Source: Cellulomonas marina
GTDB taxonomy: Bacteria > Actinomycetota > Actinomycetes > Actinomycetales > Cellulomonadaceae
DNA: 64,000 bases
Assembly: GCF_900111925.1 (NCBI RefSeq)
Contig: NZ_FOKA01000004.1
Coordinates: 223,319-287,318 of the forward strand
Direction: 5' to 3'
Shown: positions 42,086 to 50,098 of the stretch, piece by piece
Numbering within the stretch: position 1 is the first letter of the stretch
Layout of the letters: the number at the start of each line of letters is the position of its first letter
Translations under genes and position numbers: made by a program
The notes under the pieces: generated by a model
The model's database searches: none
Told to the model about the DNA's origin: nothing
The model's input: only the letters and a program-made list of their open reading frames with translations

Positions 42086-43369
42086 TCAGCTCGACGACCA
42101 GTCGCCGCGGCGCGCGACCCGGCGCAGGACGACGCCGAACGCCAGCAGCGCCAGGGCCAGCAGCACGCCGCCGCCGGCGGTCGTCCCGCTGTCGGCGAGC
42201 TCGGTCCGCGCAGGGCGGGCGACGACGACGGCCGCCGACGACGGCCGCGTGGGCGCGCTCACCGCCGCAGGGGCGGGCGCGACCGGAGCCGCGGGCGGCG
42301 TCGTCGGGCTCGCGTCCGGTACCGGCGTCGGGGTGGGCGGCGGCGCGGGGACCACGGCCGGCTCCCCGACCGCCGCCCCCACGCGTGCGTCCAGCGCGTC
42401 GATCGTGCGGTACGGGCCGCCGGCGGCGACCACCACGTCGGACGCCGTCGCCACGCTCGTCCCGCCGCCGTACACCGTCAGCTCCTCGCGCTGCAGGCCG
42501 GGGGAGGAACGGAAGAAGGCCAGCCGGTACGTCCCCGGGACGACGAGCGGGCTCCGCCACGAACCGTCCGGACCGATCGCGAGGTCGAACAGGCGCTGCC
42601 CGTCGGCCGCCAGCACGTCGACGTAGGCGTCCCCCGCCGTGTAGCGCCCGCCGTCGGACGCGTACAGGGTGCCGGCCAGCCGTACCGCGTCGAGGGTCGG
42701 GTCCACGACGATCAGGCCGTCGTCCTCCAGCGTGAAGGGCCAGGTGGTCGTCATCGGCGCCGTGGAGAGGTACAGCTCGCAGTCGGCCACCCCCTGCTCG
42801 GGCAGGCCGCCCGGCAGCCAGAACGCGCCCGTCTCGTCGGTGCTGCCATGGATGAGGCCGCACGAGGTCCACATCGGCACGTCGGGCACAGGTCCACCCA
42901 GCGGGTCGCGCACGGTGCCGCTCATCTCGCCGATGAAGGGCACCGACCACGCGCCGAGGTCGAGCACCGGGGCGTCCGGCGTGAGCTCGAGGCGACGCGC
43001 GTCGAAGACGTCCCTCGAGACGTCGTCCCAAAAACCGAAGACGGAGCTGAGGGTGTACCGGCCGAGCGGGAGGTCCGGCACGGTGAACCGACCGGTGGAA
43101 TCGGTGGTGACCGTCACCGCACCGCAGGCGTCCAGGGGCTCGCACTCCCAGACCAGCCCGACGGCCTTCCCGGGCAGCGGCTCCCCGGACTCGTACTGCA
43201 GCACCCCGGTGACCGAGCCCGGGCCCGGCGGCATGTCCGGGCCTGCGGCCGCCGCCGCGGGCGCCGAGGTGACCCCCGCGACGAGCAGCAGCGCGGCTCC
43301 CAGGACCGTCCGCAGCACGCGCCCGCGCGGGGCGACCGGTCGGGGGCGTCGATCCTCGCGGGCGTCCAT
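42086..43369 (-). CDS. secreted, wall-anchored carboxypeptidase-regulatory-like repeat protein
   Basis: This 427-residue surface protein has a signal peptide (LRTVLGAALLLVAGVTSAPAAAAA) and then beta-sandwich repeats with the carboxypeptidase-regulatory pattern (GVLQYESGEPLPGKAVGL, STGRFTVPDLPLGRYTL, GTVRDPLGGPVPDVP, GTLYASDGGRYTAGDAYV). A Pro/Ala/Thr-rich stalk leads to a C-terminal sorting signal: LADSG, a hydrophobic helix (GGGVLLALALLAFGVVL) and an RRVARR tail. LADSG resembles the LAxTG motif of class E sortases of high-GC actinobacteria. It is probably a structural or adhesive surface protein. Confidence 0.82.
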   Translation of the reverse strand: MDAREDRRPRPVAPRGRVLRTVLGAALLLVAGVTSAPAAAAAGPDMPPGPGSVTGVLQYESGEPLPGKAVGLVWECEPLDACGAVTVTTDSTGRFTVPDLPLGRYTLSSVFGFWDDVSRDVFDARRLELTPDAPVLDLGAWSVPFIGEMSGTVRDPLGGPVPDVPMWTSCGLIHGSTDETGAFWLPGGLPEQGVADCELYLSTAPMTTTWPFTLEDDGLIVVDPTLDAVRLAGTLYASDGGRYTAGDAYVDVLAADGQRLFDLAIGPDGSWRSPLVVPGTYRLAFFRSSPGLQREELTVYGGGTSVATASDVVVAAGGPYRTIDALDARVGAAVGEPAVVPAPPPTPTPVPDASPTTPPAAPVAPAPAAVSAPTRPSSAAVVVARPARTELADSGTTAGGGVLLALALLAFGVVLRRVARRGDWSSS

Positions 43370-43495
43370 GACGGCAAGCGTGCCCGTGCGGCCGGCCAGG
43401 CGACAGGGTGCAGGCACCGGTCCTCGCAACCGACCAACGGCACCTGCCAGGATCGGCGGGCCCGACGAGCACCGCCCGCGACCCCGAGGAGCACC

Positions 43496-43798
43496 ATGTC
43501 GTTCCAGGCCTACCTCGACACCATCGAGGACCGCACCGGCATGACGCCGCGCGCGCTGCTCGCCGTCGCGGCCGGCAAGGGCTTCGACCAGCCGACGACG
43601 AAGGCCGCCGACGTCGTCGCGTGGTTCAAGGACGACTACGGCCTCGGGCGCGGCCACGCGATGGCGTTCTGGCGCGTGCTGTCCCAGGGCGCGACCATCC
43701 CGGACACCCACGTCGGGACGTCCGGCGCCCACCGCGACGAGAGCACGGAGCTGTGGCTCGACGGCAGGGCGACACGACCGGGCGCCGCCGCCGGCTGA
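43496..43798 (+). CDS. DUF4287 domain protein
   Basis: This 100-residue protein matches DUF4287 in pattern: MSFQAYLDTIEDRTGMTP, then KAADVVAWFKDDYGLGRGHAMAFW. The helical DNA- or nucleotide-binding-like domain is of unknown role. ATG at 43496 follows GAGGAG. It stands alone, facing the next gene pair on the other strand. Confidence 0.85.
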   Translation: MSFQAYLDTIEDRTGMTPRALLAVAAGKGFDQPTTKAADVVAWFKDDYGLGRGHAMAFWRVLSQGATIPDTHVGTSGAHRDESTELWLDGRATRPGAAAG

Positions 43799-43829
43799 CC
43801 CGCCGCCCCCGGCGGCCGGCGCGCGGCCG

Positions 43830-44021
43830 TCAGCGGTCGCAGGCGCAGGTGGCGTTGATCTCGACGACCTGCTCGCCCTCGTCGGGCCGCGCCCACGCCT
43901 CCGCCTCGGCACGGGAGACGAAGGACCGCGGCGCGAGCCGGCCGTTGGCCAGCAGCACGGTCACCTCGACCTGCTCGCGCGGGTCCTGCCAGGCGACATC
44001 GAGAGGCGTCACGCCGCCCAT
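43830..44021 (-). CDS. small protein of unknown function
   Basis: This 63-residue protein (MGGVTPLDVAWQDPREQVEV, LLANGRLAPRSFVSRAEAEA, VVEINATCACDR) has a pattern of alternating strands and a helix like many small DUFs. I do not recognise the family. Its ATG is four bases after the stop of the secreted-protein gene upstream, so the two are coupled. It ends with two Cys near the C-terminus. Confidence 0.6.
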   Translation of the reverse strand: MGGVTPLDVAWQDPREQVEVTVLLANGRLAPRSFVSRAEAEAWARPDEGEQVVEINATCACDR

Positions 44022-44025
44022 CCGA

Positions 44026-44556
44026 TCACCCCATCTCGTCGCAGGCCAGTCCCGGCCCCGCGGTGTCGATCGGCAGCGCCGTCCTCGTCGAGGCCAGCAC
44101 CTGCCAGTTCTCCCACCGCTCGCCGTCGGGCAGGACGCGCACCAGCTGGGCCTCCGCCGGGTAGATGCCGGGCAGCATGCGGCAGGGGTTGCCCCAGTAG
44201 TCGCCCCACACGTCGACCTGCACCACCTGTGGGCGCCCGGTGCACGTGACCGGCTGACCCGGGTTGTCGGCGTAGCGGCCGTAGTTGTCGTACCGAGCAG
44301 CCCTGGCACGCACCGCGTACTGCTCGGTGGTGCCCTTCGGGCAGACGACCTGCACGGAGAGCACGCCCTCGGGGATCCCCCACTCGTCGAGCCGCTGCTC
44401 GAGGCCCTTGATCGGCTTGCCGCTGTGGAAGCCGGTCTGGACCCCGGTCGCCTTGGGCCCGGGCGCCTTCGGCCCGGCCACCGCCGGCGCCACCGCGGCC
44501 GACACGAGCAGCGCCGCCGTGGCCCCGACGGTCAGCGCAGTCCTGAGCACGTTCAT
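44026..44556 (-). CDS. secreted protein of unknown function
   Basis: This 176-residue protein has a clear signal peptide (NVLRTALTVGATAALLVSAA, cleavage after AVAG). The mature part (KAPGPKATGVQTGFHSGKPI, VLSVQVVCPKGTTEQYAV, QVVQVDVWGDYWGNPCRMLP) has Cys residues that could form disulfides. No family was recognised. It is probably exported and co-translated with the 63-residue protein after it. Confidence 0.72.
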   Translation of the reverse strand: MNVLRTALTVGATAALLVSAAVAPAVAGPKAPGPKATGVQTGFHSGKPIKGLEQRLDEWGIPEGVLSVQVVCPKGTTEQYAVRARAARYDNYGRYADNPGQPVTCTGRPQVVQVDVWGDYWGNPCRMLPGIYPAEAQLVRVLPDGERWENWQVLASTRTALPIDTAGPGLACDEMG

Positions 44557-44893
44557 GGTGTCCCCCCGCAGGTCATCGGCCTCGTCGTCGACGCTGCCCC
44601 CACCGGCGAGGCTAACCAGCCGTGACACGAACGGGTGACCCGGACGAGGGTGAAACCGACATCTCACCCGCCCCGGGACGAGGCGGCACCGTCGGGCGAA
44701 GCGATCAGCGGGCCTTCACGACCGTCGCAGCTCGAAGGCCATGAGCACCGCGGCGCTGGTCCGCTCGAGGGCGTGCGTCACCCTCAGCCGCCGCAGCCAC
44801 GTCACGGCCCCGATGGCTACCGGCGCGAGCACCCCGCGGAGCAGCGGCACGGCCGGCACCGGGGACGGCGGCAGCGCGGGCAGGATGTCCGCC
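44557..44893. other. intergenic region, secreted protein / methyltransferase
   Basis: 337 bases lie between divergent genes. A minus-strand frame of 62 codons (44716-44904) overlaps the methyltransferase start and has no ribosome site or recognisable content. It is left uncalled. Otherwise nothing is seen. Confidence 0.4.
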
Positions 44894-45775
44894 ATGAGCG
44901 ACACGGCTCCCGACTACCTCGACGTCAACCGCACCAACTGGGACGCCCGCGCCCGGGTCCACGTCCGCGGCTACGGCATCGACCGGCTGCTGGGCGACCC
45001 GACGGCGGTGTCGGACGTCGTCACCTTCGACCTCCCGCGCCTCGGGGACGTGGCCGGCCTGGACGGCGTGCACCTGCAGTGCCACCTCGGCACCGACACG
45101 CTCAGCCTCGCCCGCCTCGGCGCACGCATGACCGGGGTTGACCTGTCCGGCGGCTCGCTCGACGAGGCACGCGCGCTCGCCCGTCGCGCCGGCGCCGACA
45201 TCGCCTACGTGCAGTCCGACGTCTACGCGGCGCCCGAGGCGTTGGGCGGGCGGCAGTTCGACCTCGTCTACACCGGCATCGGCGCGCTGTGCTGGTTGCC
45301 GAGCATCGAGCGCTGGGCCCGGACCGTGGCCGCTCTGCTGCGGCCGGCGGGCCGGCTCTTCATCCGCGACGGCCACCCCGTCCTCCTGTCGAGCGTGGGT
45401 CTGACCGTGGGCGACGAGCACCCCGACCGCGCCCAGCAGCCGTGGATCAGCGGCCCGGGCACGCCGACGCCCGCGCTCGAGCTGCCCTACTTCGAGCAGA
45501 CGGAGCCCCTCGTCTGGTCCGACGAGCACAGCTACGCCGGCACCGACCACGTCGAGCAGCCGCGGTCGATGGAGTGGAACCACGGGCTGGGCGAGATCGT
45601 GACCGCCGTCCTCGGCGCGGGCCTGGAGCTGACGTCGCTCGTCGAGCACGACAGCGCGCCGTGGGACGCCCTCCCCGGCCTCATGACCCTCGACGAGGCG
45701 TCGGGCGAGTACCGCCTCCGTGACCGCCCCGAGCGCCTCCCGGCCACCTTCACGCTGACCGCCCGGCGTCGCTGA
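44894..45775 (+). CDS. class I SAM-dependent methyltransferase
   Basis: This 293-residue methyltransferase has a Rossmann core LDGVHLQCHLGTDTLSLARLG with motif-I position (CHLGTDTLS) at about residue 60, the acidic end of strand 2 in MTGVDLSGGSLDEAR, and FDLVYTGIGALCWLPSIERW as motif IV-like. It probably methylates a small molecule. The motif-I Gly triplet is degenerate (HLGTDT), as in the subgroup annotated simply as class I SAM methyltransferase. ATG at 44894 was chosen by its MSDTAPDYLDVNRTNWD start. Confidence 0.88.
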   Translation: MSDTAPDYLDVNRTNWDARARVHVRGYGIDRLLGDPTAVSDVVTFDLPRLGDVAGLDGVHLQCHLGTDTLSLARLGARMTGVDLSGGSLDEARALARRAGADIAYVQSDVYAAPEALGGRQFDLVYTGIGALCWLPSIERWARTVAALLRPAGRLFIRDGHPVLLSSVGLTVGDEHPDRAQQPWISGPGTPTPALELPYFEQTEPLVWSDEHSYAGTDHVEQPRSMEWNHGLGEIVTAVLGAGLELTSLVEHDSAPWDALPGLMTLDEASGEYRLRDRPERLPATFTLTARRR

Positions 45776-45832
45776 GCCGCGCAGACCGGGCAGCGACCTG
45801 TCGACGCGGACCCCGAGCCGGCGCGTCCGTGG

Positions 45833-46417
45833 CTACGGCGCCGTCGGTGCCGATGGGTGCAGGGCCTGCGCAGCTCGCTCGACCAGGCCGTCGACGGTGG
45901 TCCGGTCGAGGCCCGGCGCCCACCACGGCGTCACGGTGAACCGCGTGCCGGCAGCCGCGAGCTCGTCGGCGGTCGGCGAGGGCCGGAACCCGCGCGTCTG
46001 CGACTCCAGGGCGAAGGCGGCCTTCTCCAGCAGGTCGGTCACCTCGTCGGGCGCGTAGCCCGGGCGCATACGTCGGGGCCGCAGCCGCGCGAGCTCCACC
46101 CGCAGCTGCGCCGCGACGAGGGGCGCCGGGGCCTCCTCATCGGACACGTGGCCGTCGACGACCCGCAGGGCCGCGACGACCCGGTCGAGGAAGTCGTCGA
46201 CCTCGTCCTGGTCGTATCCCTCGCGGAACTTCGTCGCCTGGAACTTCGCGCTCAGCACCTCGTCGGCGGTCAGGTCCGGCACCCCGCCGGCGGCGACCAC
46301 GTCCAGCGCGGCGGCGGCACGGTCCAGGAGCTCGTCGACCTCGTCCTGGTCGTAGCCCTCGCGGAACTTCGTCGCGGCGAAACGGGCGGCGCGGACACCG
46401 GCGGCGTCGATGGTCAT
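45833..46417 (-). CDS. DivIVA-domain repeat protein
   Basis: This 194-residue protein is built of four copies of a DivIVA-like short motif. Two are nearly identical, FAATKFREGYDQDEVDELLD (residue 12) and FQATKFREGYDQDEVDDFLD (about 60). Two are divergent, MRPGYAPDEVTDLLEKA and WWAPGLDRTTVDGLVERA. The motif belongs to the DivI1A repeat families of actinobacteria, related to DivIVA/Wag31, which marks curved membrane at poles. It lacks DivIVA's long coiled coil, so a polar or membrane-curvature role is only inferred. Confidence 0.82.
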   Translation of the reverse strand: MTIDAAGVRAARFAATKFREGYDQDEVDELLDRAAAALDVVAAGGVPDLTADEVLSAKFQATKFREGYDQDEVDDFLDRVVAALRVVDGHVSDEEAPAPLVAAQLRVELARLRPRRMRPGYAPDEVTDLLEKAAFALESQTRGFRPSPTADELAAAGTRFTVTPWWAPGLDRTTVDGLVERAAQALHPSAPTAP

Positions 46418-46858
46418 GGGAGTCCTCTCGTCGGCGCCTCCCGGCGCCCGTGACCCGGAGATCGGGCCCGTCCCGTACTCGGGCGAGGGTCCGTCGGGAG
46501 GCAGGGGCCGTCACCATGCTCGACCGCCGGCACCGTGCCTGGCCAGAGTCCTGGGGCTCGTTCACCGCATCGGCTCAGCGGCGGGCTCGTGCTCAGCCGC
46601 CCCCGACGCCGTCGACCGCCCCGCGCCGCGGCCTCTGCACGCCGCCCCTGATCACCACGTCGGCGACGACGACGTCCCCCACCGGCTCGGCGAGCGGCTC
46701 CGCTCGCCGCAACCAGCCCGACGACGCCGGCGCCGACGGGACGCCCTGCAGGGCGCGGTCCTCGAGCCCGGTGCGCAGGGCCGCCTCGAGCACCACGACC
46801 GCCGGGGACGCGAGCCAGCGCAGGGCCGTGCTGTGACGTCGACGGGACCCGCGCGACG
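46418..46858. other. intergenic region with a possible small coding frame
   Basis: A minus-strand frame of about 67 codons (46593 to about 46796) has codon use like real genes and reads VVLEAALRTGLEDRALQGVP then VGDVVVADVVIRGGV. No ribosome site or family was found, so it could be a small gene or a remnant. The rest holds nothing seen. Confidence 0.3.
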
Positions 46859-47254
46859 TCAGCCCGCGGTACCGGCGTCGCAGAGCTGGACCACCCGGTC
46901 GTGCAGCGTCTCGGCTGCTCCCGGGTCCGGCGCGGCGTCCTGGCCGGCGGCGTCCTCCCACGCGCGGGTCTCCTCGGCCAGAGCCGCGGCGAGGTCGGTG
47001 TGCTGGTCGTCGTCGGCCGCCGCTCGTGCCGCGAGGTCCGCGGCGGTGCGCACCTGCTCCGCGCGGGCGGCCAGCACCTCCTCGTCGAGCGCGGGCACGC
47101 CGTCCCAGGAGTCGTCGGCCGCGAGCGCACAGGCTTCCGCGACCTTGTCCGCGGTGGGGATGTCCCGCACGCACCCGGTCATCAGCGGCAGCGCCGCGAT
47201 CGCGACGACGGCGAGGGCGAGGGGCCGGGGCAGACGGCGGCTGATCGAGGGCAC
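46859..47254 (-). CDS. putative lipoprotein, unknown function
   Basis: This 131-residue protein has an Arg-rich start, a hydrophobic stretch (PLALAVVAIAALPLMTGC) and lipobox LMTGC. The mature part is an acidic, Ala-rich helical domain (CALAADDSWDGVPALDEE, LAARAAADDDQHTDLAAAL) with two further Cys. No family was recognised. GTG at 47254 was chosen to give a proper signal peptide. It is convergent with nothing nearby and has no operon partner. Confidence 0.62.
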   Translation of the reverse strand: MPSISRRLPRPLALAVVAIAALPLMTGCVRDIPTADKVAEACALAADDSWDGVPALDEEVLAARAEQVRTAADLAARAAADDDQHTDLAAALAEETRAWEDAAGQDAAPDPGAAETLHDRVVQLCDAGTAG

Positions 47255-47337
47255 GCGGCGAGTGTGCCCGCCCGGTGGTGCCCACCGACCTCGGGCAGCG
47301 CCTCCTCGCCGAGCGTTCACCCGACGTTCTCCCCCTG

Positions 47338-47784
47338 TCAGGACGGGCGTCCCGCGAGCGCCGTCGCCAGCCCGACGAGGTCGTCGTGCAAGCGCCGCCG
47401 TCCCGTGGGCGTCAGGTCGGCGACCATGGCGCCCTCGACCGCGGCGACCGCGGCGCTGGCCTCGGCGAGCAGCCGGGCACCCTCCTCGGTCAGCCGGATC
47501 GGCAGGGCGCGCCCCTCAGCCGCGGTGGCGGCCCGTTCGAGCAGCCCGCGCTCGACGAGACCCGCCAGCAGGGTCTGCATCGACTGGCGGGTGAGGAACG
47601 TGCCGCGGGCCAGGTCCGAGGCCGACAGGCCGGGCCGTTGCCCGAGCAGCTCGAGGCAGGAGTACTGCGACACCGACAGGTCGAGCGGGCGCAGGGCCGC
47701 GTCCATCGCGGCACGCAGGGCGGCGGCCGCCTGCTTGAGGGCGTACCCGATCGACGTGTCGAGCTGCACGCGGGGTTGCGACAT
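47338..47784 (-). CDS. MarR-family transcriptional regulator
   Basis: This 148-residue winged-helix regulator contains YALKQAAAALRAAMDAALRP, the recognition region LSASDLARGTFLTRQSMQTL and a wing with GRALPIRLTEEGARLL. It diverges from a VOC-domain gene across two perfect TGTCAG-N4-CTGACA palindromes. One of these overlaps its own start codon, so it most likely represses itself and the VOC gene. Its ligand is unknown. Confidence 0.92.
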   Translation of the reverse strand: MSQPRVQLDTSIGYALKQAAAALRAAMDAALRPLDLSVSQYSCLELLGQRPGLSASDLARGTFLTRQSMQTLLAGLVERGLLERAATAAEGRALPIRLTEEGARLLAEASAAVAAVEGAMVADLTPTGRRRLHDDLVGLATALAGRPS

Positions 47785-47826
47785 GTCAGGAGTCTGACAT
47801 ACCGGCACGATGTCAGTTTTCTGACA
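47784..47826. promoter_or_regulatory. twin MarR operators
   Basis: Two 16-bp palindromes with identical 6-bp arms TGTCAG and CTGACA lie at 47784-47799 (spacer GAGT) and 47811-47826 (spacer TTTT). The first touches the regulator's start codon. The 27-base spacing between them is close to two and a half helix turns. Confidence 0.8.
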
Positions 47827-47858
47827 CACATCACGCCCCGATCGACAGGGAGACCGCC

Positions 47859-48230
47859 ATGCCCACCGTCACCGGACCCGACTTCCTCGCCCTGCAGGTG
47901 CGCGACGTCGAGGCGTCGGCCGCCTTCTACGAGCAGCACCTGGGCCTGCGCCGCGCTCCCGTCAGCCCGCCGCACGCGGTCGTGTTCGCCACGTCGCCGA
48001 TCGCCTTCGCCGTGCGCCACCCGCTGCCGGGGGTCGACCTCGACGCCGGTCCGCGCCCCGGCCTCGGCGTGGCGCTGTGGCTGCAGGCCGACGACGCGCA
48101 GGGCCTGCACGACGCGCTCGTCGCCGCGGGCGTCGAGGTCCTCGCCCCGGCGGTCGACGGACCCTTCGGGCGGACCTTCACGTTCGCCGATCCCGACGGC
48201 TACGCGGTCACCGTCCACGACCGCGCCTGA
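47859..48230 (+). CDS. VOC-family (glyoxalase-like) protein
   Basis: This 123-residue vicinal-oxygen-chelate fold protein has two beta-alpha-beta-beta-beta units: FLALQVRDVEASAAFYEQHL and GVALWLQADDAQGLHDALV, ending FADPDGYAVTVHD with the typical metal-side Glu/His positions partly altered. It is probably an MarR-controlled detoxification or dioxygenase-like protein. Its ATG is 33 bases from the second MarR operator. Confidence 0.88.
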   Translation: MPTVTGPDFLALQVRDVEASAAFYEQHLGLRRAPVSPPHAVVFATSPIAFAVRHPLPGVDLDAGPRPGLGVALWLQADDAQGLHDALVAAGVEVLAPAVDGPFGRTFTFADPDGYAVTVHDRA

Positions 48231-48271
48231 CCCGCCGGGCCGCGCCCCTCCTCGCGGCCCGGCAGGGTGGG

Positions 48272-48703
48272 TCACGCGCCGAACGGCGCCACGACGTCCA
48301 GCACCCACGTGATGCCGAAGCGGTCGGTGACCATGCCGTAGAGCGGGGCGTACCCGGCCGGCGCGAGCGGGGTCCGCACGGTGCCGCCGTCGGCCAGCCC
48401 GGCGAAGAGGCGGGTGACCTCCTCGGGGTCGTCGCCCCGCACGGAGACGAAGACGGGGTCCTGGCCGCGGTCGAACCCGCGGCCCGGCGGCACGTCGTAG
48501 GCCATGACCGCGAAGCCCGAGGGCGCGGTCACCTGGCCCCACTTGAGCTCCTCGGGCACAGCGCCGTCGGCGGCGTCGGTCTCGTCGCCCGCCTGGGCGA
48601 AGGTGAACGCGAGCACCTCGCCCCCGACGACGGCCGCGTAGTGGTCCAGCGCCGCGCGGGCCTGGCCGCGGAAGTTCAGGTGCGTGGTGGTGGTGACGCT
48701 CAT
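48272..48703 (-). CDS. VOC-family protein, PhnB-like
   Basis: This 143-residue PhnB-type VOC protein contains THLNFRGQARAALDHYAAVV, EELKWGQVTAPSGFAVMAYD and ends YGMVTDRFGITWVLDV. PhnB-like proteins share a fold with glyoxalases but their enzyme role is uncertain. ATG at 48703 follows a GGAGGA site. It diverges from a WYL-domain regulator 101 bases away, which probably controls it. This pairing is common in actinobacteria. Confidence 0.88.
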   Translation of the reverse strand: MSVTTTTHLNFRGQARAALDHYAAVVGGEVLAFTFAQAGDETDAADGAVPEELKWGQVTAPSGFAVMAYDVPPGRGFDRGQDPVFVSVRGDDPEEVTRLFAGLADGGTVRTPLAPAGYAPLYGMVTDRFGITWVLDVVAPFGA

Positions 48704-48804
48704 GGAGTCCTCCTCTGCCACCGGCGGTCTGTCCGCCGGTGCAGCACCACATTCGTCGCCGTTGCGGACAGGTTCTGTCCTCCAGGGGCGGCAGGATCGG
48801 ACCC

Positions 48805-49803
48805 GTGAGCGGAACACCCGGACGGCTGCTGGCCCTGCTGTCGCTGCTGCAGGCGCGGCGCGACTGGCCCGGCGCCGTGCTGGCCGAGCGCCTCGAGGTC
48901 TCCGCCCGCACGGTCCGCCGGGACGTGGACCGCCTCCGCGAGCTCGGGTACCCCGTACGGGCGACCACGGGACCGGACGGCGGCTACCGGCTGGAGGCCG
49001 GCGCGCACGTGCCGCCGCTCCTGTTCAACGACGAGCAGGCCGTCGCCCTGGCGGTCGCGCTGCAGAGGGTGACGGTCGGCGGCGCGGACACCTCCGACGC
49101 CGCCGTCCGGGCGCTCGCCACGGTGCGCCAGGTGCTCCCGGCCCGGCTGCGGGCGCAGGTCGACGCCGTGCACGTCACCGCGATGACCCCGCCGGGCGGC
49201 GCGGGCGCCGCCGTGGACCCGGCCGTGCTGCTCGCGGTCGCGGCCGCCGCCCGGGACCGTCAGGTCCTGCGCTTCGGCTACGGCACCTCCCCGGTCGACG
49301 AGGATCCCGACGTCCGCGAGCCGCGACCTCCTCGTCGGGTGGAGCCGCACCACGTGCTCGCCCGTGCCGGGCGCCTCTACCTGCTGTGCTGGGACCTCGA
49401 CGCCGACGCCTGGCGGACGTTCCGGCTCGACCGGATGCGCCCGCGCGTCCCGGTCGGCCCGCGCTTCGTCCCGCGGCCGGTGCCTGGCGGCGACCCGGCG
49501 GCCTTCGTCGCGGCGTCGTTCCGCGGCGCCGACGAGCCCGGTCGCGACGGCGGCTGGCCGTGCCGGGGCGAGGTGGTCCTGCACGCACCGGCGGCGGCCG
49601 TGGCGCCCTTCGTCGAGGACGGGGTCGTCGAGCCGCTGGACGACGACCGGTGCCGGCTGCTCGTCGGGTCCTGGTCCTGGCCCGCGCTGGCGGCGTCGCT
49701 GCTGCGGTACGACGTCGACGTGGAGGTGCTAGCCCCGCCCGAGCTGGCAGGCGCCTTCGCGGACCTGGCCGGCCGCTGCGCCCGAGCGGCGAAGCTGGCG
49801 TAA
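48805..49803 (+). CDS. HTH/WYL-domain transcriptional regulator (YafY family)
   Basis: This 332-residue protein has an HTH_11 winged helix at the N-terminus (LLALLSLLQARRDWPGAVLA, LEVSARTVRRDVDRLRELGY) and a WYL ligand domain (PAVLLAVAAAARDRQVLRFG, RVEPHHVLARAGRLYLLCWD, RTFRLDRM). WYL domains sense nucleic acids or small ligands. The start is a GTG at 48805. It diverges from the PhnB-like gene. Confidence 0.9.
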   Translation: MSGTPGRLLALLSLLQARRDWPGAVLAERLEVSARTVRRDVDRLRELGYPVRATTGPDGGYRLEAGAHVPPLLFNDEQAVALAVALQRVTVGGADTSDAAVRALATVRQVLPARLRAQVDAVHVTAMTPPGGAGAAVDPAVLLAVAAAARDRQVLRFGYGTSPVDEDPDVREPRPPRRVEPHHVLARAGRLYLLCWDLDADAWRTFRLDRMRPRVPVGPRFVPRPVPGGDPAAFVAASFRGADEPGRDGGWPCRGEVVLHAPAAAVAPFVEDGVVEPLDDDRCRLLVGSWSWPALAASLLRYDVDVEVLAPPELAGAFADLAGRCARAAKLA

Positions 49804-49825
49804 GCGACCGGTCCTCGGCTGGCCC

Positions 49826-50068
49826 TCATCGTCGGGCGGCCCGTGCTCCCGCGTCCGACGGCGGCGGCCCGCCCGACCGCAGCGCGCGGACCTTCGCGCT
49901 CACGACCGACCACACGACGAGCCCGACCAGCGCACCGGCGATCGGCCACGCCTCGAAGACCCACCGGGGTGCGGCGCCTATGCCGGCGCTGAGCTGAAGA
50001 CCCCGCACGGTACCGACGGCCCTGCGCGCCCTCTGAGGGAGCGCGGGGCCGTCGGTCGCCGATGGCAA
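49826..50068 (-). CDS. possible small membrane protein
   Basis: An 80-codon frame contains one hydrophobic segment (WPIAGALVGLVVWSVVSAKV) and a charged tail, like small actinobacterial membrane proteins. The N-terminal part lies over a strong terminator hairpin, so the real start is likely further in or the frame may be a remnant. No family was recognised. Confidence 0.35.
   Translation of the reverse strand: MPSATDGPALPQRARRAVGTVRGLQLSAGIGAAPRWVFEAWPIAGALVGLVVWSVVSAKVRALRSGGPPPSDAGARAARR
50012..50056. terminator. terminator hairpin downstream of the secreted protein gene
   Basis: ACCGACGGCCC (50012-50022) pairs with GGGCCGTCGGT (50046-50056), and the inner GCGC and CCC/GGG segments extend the stem. 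It lies about 45 bases after the stop of the minus-strand gene ending at 50099. Confidence 0.75.
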
Positions 50069-50098
50069 CGGTCAAGCGACGAGGACGTCCGGTGCGAC

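Noticed and set aside
44716..44904. 62-codon minus-strand frame
   Set aside because: It overlaps the start of a well-supported methyltransferase, lacks a ribosome site and has no recognisable sequence.
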